From the NCBI GenBank assembly GCA_934364805.1, contig CAKRMH010000007.1, forward strand, positions 75,085 through 139,084: a DNA stretch of 64,000 bases, given 5' to 3'. This DNA is from an uncultured Lachnospiraceae bacterium (GTDB lineage: Bacteria; Bacillota; Clostridia; Lachnospirales; Lachnospiraceae). Under the pieces are notes generated by a model that ran no database searches, was not told the origin of the DNA, and saw only the letters and a program-made list of their open reading frames with translations. This document shows positions 58,201 through 64,000 of this stretch, one piece after another; position 1 is the stretch's first letter, and the number at the start of each line of letters is the position of its first letter. The translations under genes were made by a program, and so were the position numbers.

Positions 58201-59088
58201 TTATAAAAACTGAACGATCATGTAAATAGTTCCAAACGGGAAAAGCACTGGAAATTCATACGCAGTATGCTCAAACGTAAGAACAGAGTCAATGGAATGT
58301 TCCAGGGCATTTAATCCCAGTTCCTGTGAATTTTCATTTGACATATTTACAGCGAAAAGCCCATTATGAAGATTCAGGAAATCATCCATGGAAGCTTCTA
58401 CATATTCGTCAAATTCACTAAATTGTTCCCCTGCGTATCTGGAAGCAAAATGAACCGCAGTTTCCTCGTCCATGTCAAGATATGCAAGAAATGAATCAGC
58501 ATCACCGGTTAACTTCTGATACGTGCAGTGTGTCGTAGGAAATTCTTTGCATTCAGAAATCGTTAGTGGAGTAAAATCCTCTCCAATAAAACGGATCAGG
58601 TTGTTAAACAATAGTTCCATGTACATTTTCCCGGATTCATTGATCGGTTTTTCAGCGATAACCAGAAAATGATCAAATAAATTCTGGATATTTTTCTGCA
58701 TGGAATCAGAAAAATCCAATTCATAGAGTTCATTCTGTGAGCGATAATCTGCAATGATATTCTCAAGATCTGTATTATTTAAAACACCGTCATCACAGAG
58801 AGCCTGTCCAAGTAACAGGAAATCTGGAGTTTGGGATTCAAGCAGCTCGATGACCTGTTCCTGCGTCAGATATCCCTCTTCAATTGCGAGCTCGCCAAAT
58901 TTTTTATCTTCATGAGTCTGAAGAATCACAATACGGTCAACCTCAGAAGCTGTCATATATCCGGCATGTATTGCCAGCGTACCAAGCTTCATATGGGATT
59001 TAAGCTGTTTTTTCATTGCCGTGAATAACTGCTCTTTTGTGATATAGCCATTAGAAAGCAGATAATTTCCGAAAAACTGTGTGTACAT
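58201..59088 (-). CDS. MshEN-like tandem repeats fused to a CheX/CheC-like phosphatase domain
   Basis: 295-residue cytoplasmic protein. Residues 1-110 hold four copies of a GxxLxxxGYxTxxQLxxAxxxQ repeat (FGNYLLSNGYITKEQL; LGTLAIHAGYMTASEV; FGELAIEEGYLTQEQV; LGQALCDDGVLNNTDL), like two MshEN/GSPII_E-N modules, which bind c-di-GMP in other proteins. Residues about 150-295 resemble CheX/CheC: FDEYVEASMDDFLNLHNG fits the E...N active-site helix, and the end FPFGTIYMIVQF fits the last strand. The gene starts 6 nt after a CheY-like gene and is transcribed with it, so the likely substrate is that regulator. The c-di-GMP link is inference. Confidence 0.7.
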   Translation of the reverse strand: MYTQFFGNYLLSNGYITKEQLFTAMKKQLKSHMKLGTLAIHAGYMTASEVDRIVILQTHEDKKFGELAIEEGYLTQEQVIELLESQTPDFLLLGQALCDDGVLNNTDLENIIADYRSQNELYELDFSDSMQKNIQNLFDHFLVIAEKPINESGKMYMELLFNNLIRFIGEDFTPLTISECKEFPTTHCTYQKLTGDADSFLAYLDMDEETAVHFASRYAGEQFSEFDEYVEASMDDFLNLHNGLFAVNMSNENSQELGLNALEHSIDSVLTFEHTAYEFPVLFPFGTIYMIVQFL

Positions 59089-59094
59089 ATTCTG

Positions 59095-59472
59095 TTATCT
59101 CCCTTCTAAATATTTATCCAACAGGGTAATGACCTGATTCTCGTTTAATGGCTTCTGGATAAAGTCTTTGGCTCCTAATTCGATCGCAGCTTTTAACTGC
59201 GTCATTGTACCGATGGAGGAGACAATGATAATCTCAGCATCCGGATCAAAGTTCATAATGTTCTGTACTGTCTCAATACCGTCCTGCTTTGGCATAACGA
59301 TATCCATAAATACAATATCCGGTTTGAATTCTTGGTACTTTTTAACGGCGTCAACACCATCAGCAGCCTCGTAAAAGGTTGGTGTCCCAAGTGTTGAAAT
59401 CACATCTTTTAACTGCTTCCTTGCTAAGATGGAATCATCACAAATTAAAATACTTACATCCTCGATCCTCAT
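59095..59472 (-). CDS. Stand-alone CheY-like response regulator
   Basis: 125-residue receiver domain without an output domain. Phosphoacceptor Asp57 (IVFMDIVMP), acidic Asp12-Asp13, Ser85 and Lys107 are in place. It resembles the CheY-like proteins paired with CheX/CheC phosphatases. It is the first gene of a two-gene operon with the MshEN/CheX-like protein and divergent from a second two-component system, sharing a compact promoter region. No flagellar or CheA gene is nearby, so the kinase is unknown. Confidence 0.92.
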   Translation of the reverse strand: MRIEDVSILICDDSILARKQLKDVISTLGTPTFYEAADGVDAVKKYQEFKPDIVFMDIVMPKQDGIETVQNIMNFDPDAEIIIVSSIGTMTQLKAAIELGAKDFIQKPLNENQVITLLDKYLEGR

Positions 59473-59518
59473 AGAAATAACCTCTTTCCACTTTCGTTTT
59501 CATTCAATAGATATTATT

Positions 59519-59547
59519 ATTCTACAATAAATATCTATAATTATCAA
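59519..59547 (-). promoter_or_regulatory. Promoter of the CheY-like/CheX-like operon
   Basis: On the minus strand TTGATA (59547-59542), 17-nt spacer, TAGAAT (59524-59519). The -35 lies only 3 bp from the -35 of the divergent promoter. Confidence 0.65.
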
Positions 59548-59550
59548 TGC

Positions 59551-59579
59551 TTTAAAGCTGTTGGATCTGCGTTTATAAT
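59551..59579 (+). promoter_or_regulatory. Promoter of the two-component system at 59667
   Basis: TTTAAA (59551-59556), 17-nt spacer, TATAAT (59574-59579). The leader contains ACCTG...CAGGT near 59610-59630. Confidence 0.55.
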
Positions 59580-59666
59580 AAACTTAGTAAAATCTTCAGT
59601 TTAAATTCACCTGTTGATCACATGGCAGGTCTATTCTATGGATAATTTCAAGCAGGAGTGTGTTTT

Positions 59667-60356
59667 ATGGAAAAAATATTAGTTGTAGATGATGAAGAAA
59701 AAATCAGACAGATTATCCGGAAATATGGAGAGTTTGAAGGATATGAGGTGTTTGAAGCAAAAGATGGAATGGAAGCGATCACGTTATGCAGACAGAATGA
59801 TTATGATGTGATCATTATGGATGTTATGATGCCGGAACTGGATGGATTTTCCGCATGCAGAAAGATCAAGAAACTCAAGGATATTCCGATCATCATGTTA
59901 TCTGCCCGCGGAGAAGAATATGACCGTATTCACGGATTTGAAAACGGTATTGACGATTATGTTGTAAAACCATTCTCTCCAAAAGAACTTATGATGCGGG
60001 TTAAGGTTGTGGTTTCAAGAAATTCCAATAAAATTTCAGAAACAGAACATGACATTTTCCGTGCAGAGGGACTGGAGGTTGATTTCACCGGAAGAACCGT
60101 GTCCGTTGATGGACAGCGTGTAAATATGTCGCCAAAGGAATATGATCTTTTATTTTTCCTTGTGAAAAACAGAAATATTGCATTGGAAAGAGAACGTCTG
60201 ATCACAGAAGTCTGGGGATATGATTACTATGGAGATGACCGTACACTGGACACGCACATCAAGCTTTTACGAAACAGTCTTGGAGAATATCGCAAATTTC
60301 TAATTACACTCAGAGGGGTAGGATATCGATTTGAAGCACGAGAAGATAAGCATTAA
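59667..60356 (+). CDS. OmpR-family response regulator
   Basis: 229 residues: receiver domain (1-118) with Asp8-Asp9, Asp52, Ser79 and Lys101, and a winged-helix output domain (about 130-228) ending in LRGVGYRFEAREDKH. ATG 59667 has AGGAG at 59654-59658; a longer start at 59658 overlaps that site and is rejected. The kinase gene overlaps its end by 26 nt. The signal and regulon are unknown. Confidence 0.94.
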   Translation: MEKILVVDDEEKIRQIIRKYGEFEGYEVFEAKDGMEAITLCRQNDYDVIIMDVMMPELDGFSACRKIKKLKDIPIIMLSARGEEYDRIHGFENGIDDYVVKPFSPKELMMRVKVVVSRNSNKISETEHDIFRAEGLEVDFTGRTVSVDGQRVNMSPKEYDLLFFLVKNRNIALERERLITEVWGYDYYGDDRTLDTHIKLLRNSLGEYRKFLITLRGVGYRFEAREDKH

Positions 60357-61878
60357 ATGGAAAATATTTTTTTATCTGCTGCTGTTTACTGCATGTCTTT
60401 TGGTTCTTTTGTGGTTTTTCCAGATCGTGTATCTGGATTCGTTTTACAAAATGATCACAAAAAACAATGCACGTTCGGTGGAACAGGAGGCAATATCCAT
60501 TCTGGAATCAGATTCAGAGGAGAAAGAAGAACAGCTTGACCAGCTTGCGGCCCAAAATAATATTACAATTTATGTGACAGATACTTCCGGAAATGCCCTG
60601 TATAATTGCGAATATATTGCCACAACCAAAATGTCAACGCTTCCAAATGAAGAATTCCTGCGGTATTACAAAGAGGCACAGGATAATGGTGGAAGTACGG
60701 TGATCGAGTTCAAGGGCAATCATAATAAAACATTTGAAAAACAAAACAGGAATACCGAATCATTGACGGAAGCGGTATCTGCTCCGCAGCCACCAGAAGC
60801 GGACAGTGCTATTCCACAGCCACCGGAAGCGGATGGATTTGTCCAGAATTACGGGCAGGATATGGCGGAAAGTATTATTTATGTTGATGTTTTAACCAGT
60901 GATCATACCGCATGTGTTCTTATGGTGAATACAGTACTGACACCGGTAAGTGCGACTGTAGATACTTTAAGAATCCAGATGATCTGGATTACGGTTGTCA
61001 TGATCATCCTGTCACTTCTGATTGCGCTCGTAATTTCCAAAAAAGTTTCCAGGTCTATGATACGTGTCAACAATGCCGCCAAAAAACTGGCAAAAGGAGA
61101 GTTCAATGTGACCTTTGACGGAAAAGATTACCGGGAGATTGCAGAACTCTCAGAAACATTAAACCAGGCGGCGGACGATCTGGGGAAAAACGAAAAACTT
61201 CAAAAAGAACTGATTGCAAATGTATCACATGATCTGAGGACACCGCTTACGATGATCATTGCATATTCGGAGGTTATGCGTGATCTTCCGGGAGAAAATA
61301 CGCCGGAGAATGTTCAGGTTGTTATTGATGAAGCTAAAAGACTTACGAATCTTGTCAATGATATGCTTGATATATCAAAGCTGCAGGCGGGCGCTTTGGA
61401 GATGAAACTTTCCGAATTCAATTTGACCGACCGCATTCAGGAGGTTCTGGAGCGCTATAACAAATTAAAAGAACAGGATGGTTACCGGATTGATTTTGAA
61501 TATCAGGAGGAAGTGTATGTCTGCGCAGATGAATTTAAAATTTTCCAGGTGATTTATAATCTGATCAATAATGCGGTCAACTATACGGGAAGTGATAAAC
61601 GAGTACTCGTGCGACAGCTCGTAAAAGAGCAGACAGTACGGATCGAAGTGATTGATTCCGGAGAAGGAATTTCGGAAGAGAATCTTCCTTATGTGTGGGA
61701 CCGGTATTATAAAGTAGATAAAACTCATAAGCGTGCGGTTATGGGAACCGGACTTGGGTTATCTATTGTGAAAAACATATTGGAACTTCATCATGCGCAC
61801 TATGGAGTGGAGAGTATTCTCTCTGCAGGATCGAAGTTCTGGTTTGAACTTCCAGTCATAGAAAAAGAGGGAATCTGA
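60331..61878 (+). CDS. Membrane sensor histidine kinase with Pro-rich ectodomain
   Basis: 515-residue kinase beginning at TTG 60331, inside the regulator gene, with AGAGGGGTAGG upstream. Transmembrane segments lie at about 12-32 and 208-230. The extracytoplasmic region between holds a proline-rich tandem PQPPEAD repeat near 152-170. HAMP (about 230-283) is followed by HisKA with ANVSHDLRTPLTM (phospho-His near 299) and HATPase_c with NLINNAVNYT, DSGEGI and GTGLGLSIVKN. The next internal ATG would delete the first helix, which supports the TTG start. Confidence 0.92.
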   Translation: MKHEKISIKWKIFFYLLLFTACLLVLLWFFQIVYLDSFYKMITKNNARSVEQEAISILESDSEEKEEQLDQLAAQNNITIYVTDTSGNALYNCEYIATTKMSTLPNEEFLRYYKEAQDNGGSTVIEFKGNHNKTFEKQNRNTESLTEAVSAPQPPEADSAIPQPPEADGFVQNYGQDMAESIIYVDVLTSDHTACVLMVNTVLTPVSATVDTLRIQMIWITVVMIILSLLIALVISKKVSRSMIRVNNAAKKLAKGEFNVTFDGKDYREIAELSETLNQAADDLGKNEKLQKELIANVSHDLRTPLTMIIAYSEVMRDLPGENTPENVQVVIDEAKRLTNLVNDMLDISKLQAGALEMKLSEFNLTDRIQEVLERYNKLKEQDGYRIDFEYQEEVYVCADEFKIFQVIYNLINNAVNYTGSDKRVLVRQLVKEQTVRIEVIDSGEGISEENLPYVWDRYYKVDKTHKRAVMGTGLGLSIVKNILELHHAHYGVESILSAGSKFWFELPVIEKEGI

Positions 61879-61902
61879 TGCTGATTCAGATTTCCTCTTT
61901 TT
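61862..61902. terminator. Bidirectional terminator between the kinase and citrate synthase
   Basis: AAAAAGAGGGAATCTGA, short loop, TCAGATTTCCTCTTTTT; A- and T-tracts on both sides serve both convergent genes. Confidence 0.88.
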
Positions 61903-61906
61903 GTGA

Positions 61907-63277
61907 TTACTGGTTTCGTTTGTCGTAAGGAATATATTCTCTGTGATGTCCAACATATTTATAGGCCGGACGCATGATCTTATTGTTATAAGATAATTCT
62001 TCGATTCGATGAGCACTCCAGCCTGCAATACGGGCAACTGCGAAGATCGGAGTATATAATTCAACCGGAAGATCCAGCATATTATATGCGAATCCGCTGA
62101 AGAAGTCGACATTCGGGCTGACACCTTTATAAATCTTGCGTTCCTCGGAAATGATCTGCGGAGCAAGACGTTCAACATTGGCATAGAGCTGGAATTCATC
62201 TTCCCGTCCTTTTTCAGCAGAAAGACGCTCTACAAATGTACGGAAGATAACAGCTCTTGGGTCGGAAAGGGAATATACCGCATGTCCCATACCATAGATC
62301 AGACCTGCGTGATCAAAGGCTTCTTTATGAAGAAGCGCAGTCAGATAACGGCTGAGTTCCTCGTCGTCATTCCAGTCCTTTACGTGTGCTTTCAGATCAT
62401 CAAACATTTTGATTACTTTGATGTTGGCTCCACCATGTCTTGGACCTTTCAGAGATCCAATTGCCGCAGCAATCGCAGAATAAGTATCGGTTCCGGAAGA
62501 AGATACCAGATGTGTGGTAAAGGTAGAGTTATTACCACCGCCGTGCTCCATATGAAGGATCAGTGCGGTATCCAGAAGTTTAGCCTCAAGAGGAGTAAAT
62601 TTGGAATCCGGACGAAGCATATGAAGAATATTTTCCGCAGTAGAATATTCCGGAATCGGATTATGAATAAATAAACTCTGACCTTCGTGATAATGATTGT
62701 ATGCCTGATAGCCATATACAGACAGTTGTGGGAAAAGACTGATCAGCTGAAGACACTGGCGCAGAACATTTGGAAGAGAAATATCATCCGCTCTGTCATC
62801 ATATGAATATAAGGTAAGAACACTTCGTGCAAGTGTGTTCATCATATCATTACTTGGAGCTTTCATAATAATATCGCGGACAAAACTTGTCGGTAGTGTA
62901 CGATACTGGCTGAGCACTGCAGTGAACTCATCCAGTTCCTTCTTATTTGGAAGTTGTCCAAACAACAGGAGATAGGTGCATTCTTCAAATCCAAAATGAT
63001 TCCGGTCACCTGTACCTGAAATGAGCTCTTTGACATTATATCCGCGATAGTAAAGTTCTCCATCTGCCGGAACCTGTTTGCCATCTACCAGTTTGGTCGC
63101 ACAGACATCGGATATCTCAGTCAGTCCTACCAGAACACCTTTACCATTTAAATCACGGAGTCCGCGTTTGACATCATATGTAGTATAGTCTGCCGGGTCA
63201 ATGGTTGCTGTATTCTGACATAAACTGGCGTAATGATTAATTTGTGGTGTTATTTCACTGAATGGATTTGTACCCAT
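61907..63277 (-). CDS. Citrate synthase
   Basis: Condenses oxaloacetate and acetyl-CoA to citrate (or methylcitrate if the 2-methylcitrate type). The 456-residue enzyme has an N-terminal extension of about 45 residues before the catalytic core, as in many Clostridia. The core has HMEHGGGNNSTFTTHLVSSSGTDTYSAIAAAIGSLKGPRHGGAN (catalytic region), the GMGHAVYSLSDPRA catalytic His and the downstream NVDFFSGFAYNMLDLP Asp. AGGAGG sits upstream of ATG 63277. No aconitase or isocitrate dehydrogenase gene is adjacent. Confidence 0.93.
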   Translation of the reverse strand: MGTNPFSEITPQINHYASLCQNTATIDPADYTTYDVKRGLRDLNGKGVLVGLTEISDVCATKLVDGKQVPADGELYYRGYNVKELISGTGDRNHFGFEECTYLLLFGQLPNKKELDEFTAVLSQYRTLPTSFVRDIIMKAPSNDMMNTLARSVLTLYSYDDRADDISLPNVLRQCLQLISLFPQLSVYGYQAYNHYHEGQSLFIHNPIPEYSTAENILHMLRPDSKFTPLEAKLLDTALILHMEHGGGNNSTFTTHLVSSSGTDTYSAIAAAIGSLKGPRHGGANIKVIKMFDDLKAHVKDWNDDEELSRYLTALLHKEAFDHAGLIYGMGHAVYSLSDPRAVIFRTFVERLSAEKGREDEFQLYANVERLAPQIISEERKIYKGVSPNVDFFSGFAYNMLDLPVELYTPIFAVARIAGWSAHRIEELSYNNKIMRPAYKYVGHHREYIPYDKRNQ

Positions 63278-63306
63278 GTTATACCTCCTTTAACGTTATA
63301 CTAAAA

Positions 63307-63335
63307 ATATTATCAAATGTTGTTTCTTAAAACAA
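63307..63335 (-). promoter_or_regulatory. Candidate promoter of citrate synthase
   Basis: On the minus strand TTGTTT (63335-63330), 17-nt spacer, TAATAT (63312-63307), 30 nt before the ATG. Confidence 0.45.
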
Positions 63336-63451
63336 GAGTAAGAAATTGATGTTTATGAAAAATTTATAACTTAATGCCAAAAATGGTGGAAAGAACGTGC
63401 CGATCATAGTAAAATGTTAGATAATATTATATGCTGGAAAGGAAAATATTT

Positions 63452-63862
63452 ATGACAGATCAGAAATTATGCCAGCTTGCAATAGAAGCAAAACAAAATT
63501 CCTATTCCCCATATTCGCATTTTCGAGTTGGGGCCGCACTCCTGACCGAGGACGGTGCAGTGTACCAGGGCGTAAATATAGAAAATGTTGCTTTTTCTCC
63601 TACGAATTGTGCAGAAAGAACTGCTTTTTTTAAGGCAGTTTCCGAGGGTAAGAGACAATTTAAAGCAATTGCAATAAGCGGTGATGCACAGGATTATCTG
63701 TATCCTTGTGGTGTATGCAGACAGGTAATGGCGGAGTTTTGTGATCCGAAGACTTTTCAGGTTCTTCTGGTAAAACCAGATGGACATTTTAAAAAATGCA
63801 CATTAGAACAACTTCTTCCAGGCGCTTTTACACAAAATGATCTGGAAAAGGGAATTCAATAA
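63452..63862 (+). CDS. cdd: Cytidine deaminase
   Basis: Deaminates cytidine and deoxycytidine in pyrimidine salvage. 136 residues with the zinc motifs NCAERTAFF (Cys ligand and catalytic Glu) near 53-61 and PCGVCRQ near 86-92; N-terminal AKQNSYSPYSHFRVGAALLT is the substrate-binding block. ATG 63452 was chosen because AAAGGAAA precedes it; the in-frame ATG 63431 has no site. Homotetrameric type, by length. Confidence 0.95.
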   Translation: MTDQKLCQLAIEAKQNSYSPYSHFRVGAALLTEDGAVYQGVNIENVAFSPTNCAERTAFFKAVSEGKRQFKAIAISGDAQDYLYPCGVCRQVMAEFCDPKTFQVLLVKPDGHFKKCTLEQLLPGAFTQNDLEKGIQ

Positions 63863-63901
63863 GAATTTCATATTATGGCAAAATGTGTCTTGAATTTTTC
63901 A

Positions 63902-63930
63902 TTGAAAAATGAGACATATTAAAGTATAAT
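63902..63930 (+). promoter_or_regulatory. Strong promoter at the right window edge
   Basis: TTGAAA (63902-63907), 17-nt spacer, TATAAT (63925-63930), directed out of the window. A hairpin begins about 20 nt after the predicted start site. Confidence 0.65.
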
Positions 63931-63951
63931 CCCATCTTTGACAGTCTGAAA

Positions 63952-64000
63952 GTAAAAAAACGGTTGTGAAGCCAGTAAAATCAAGGCTTACAGCCGTTTT
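63952..64000. terminator. Hairpin at the right edge, probably a terminator
   Basis: AAAACGGTTGTGAAGCC, about 11-nt loop, GGCTTACAGCCGTTTT. A T-run (TTTTTTT) follows the stem on the minus strand, and TTTT follows on the plus strand at the edge. It may end a minus-strand gene beyond the window, or form part of a leader of the promoter at 63902. Confidence 0.6.

Overview
The window reads as a chromosomal segment of a low-to-mid-GC Gram-positive anaerobe of the class Clostridia, most likely family Lachnospiraceae. Evidence: the rimP-nusA-ylxR-ylxQ-infB-rbfA-nrnA-truB-ribF operon, a complete Rnf complex, a biotin-dependent Na+ decarboxylase operon, a T-box in front of leuS, cmk-ispH-rpsA, strong AGGAGG ribosome binding sites and sigma-A type promoters. 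I cannot resolve genus. No insertion sequence, prophage, CRISPR array, rRNA or tRNA is visible; this is a conserved core region with a few accessory genes.

Layout. 1-9528: translation and ribosome maturation operon, ending with a Na/Pi-cotransporter/PhoU-like protein. 9529-20000: an SH3-NlpC/P60 wall hydrolase behind a WalR-like box, rpsO and pnp each with a structured leader, a cytoplasmic subtilase, cardiolipin synthase, and scpAB between two D,D-carboxypeptidases. 20064-25268: a five-gene operon with two different carboxyltransferases, a biotin carrier, a Na+ pump beta subunit and an unusual lipoprotein-OadG. 25398-31043: RpiR regulator, HI0933-type flavoprotein, cmk, ispH overlapping an S1 protein, and an orphan CheR. 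31173-40148: RNase H-fold protein, rnfCDGEAB, a CapA lipoprotein and ApbE flavin transferase, which supplies the covalent FMN of RnfD/RnfG. 40238-43542: Y-family polymerase, ilvN and ilvC. 43709-49101: two-component system plus FtsX-type ABC exporter. 49102-51887: T-box-controlled leuS. 51949-55622: DUF6062-type protein, LysR regulator, leuCD. 55655-58144: AP2-domain protein divergent from thrC. 58201-61878: CheX-like/CheY-like pair divergent from a second two-component system. 61907-63862: citrate synthase and cytidine deaminase; a promoter and hairpin lie at the right edge.

Themes. Branched-chain and aspartate-family amino acid synthesis (ilvN, ilvC, leuCD, thrC) is scattered but each unit has its own visible control element. 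Energy conservation by Na+/H+ gradients is represented by Rnf and the decarboxylase pump.

The least ordinary items are: the MshEN-like/CheX-like protein with a CheY partner (58201-59472), a degenerate HNH protein with two AP2-like domains opposite thrC (55655-56455), the lipoprotein ectodomain fused to OadG (21514-22236), the combination of 12S-type and 5S-type carboxyltransferases in one Na+ pump operon, the duplicated CxxC/FCxxH layout of the DUF6062-type protein, and several well-formed regulatory sites (WalR-like box, LysR box at about -65 of leuC, pho-box-like repeat, 14-bp inverted repeat over the capA promoter, long pnp leader hairpin). I see no clearly new multi-gene defence or mobile system. 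All assignments are by reading motifs; no database search was run.
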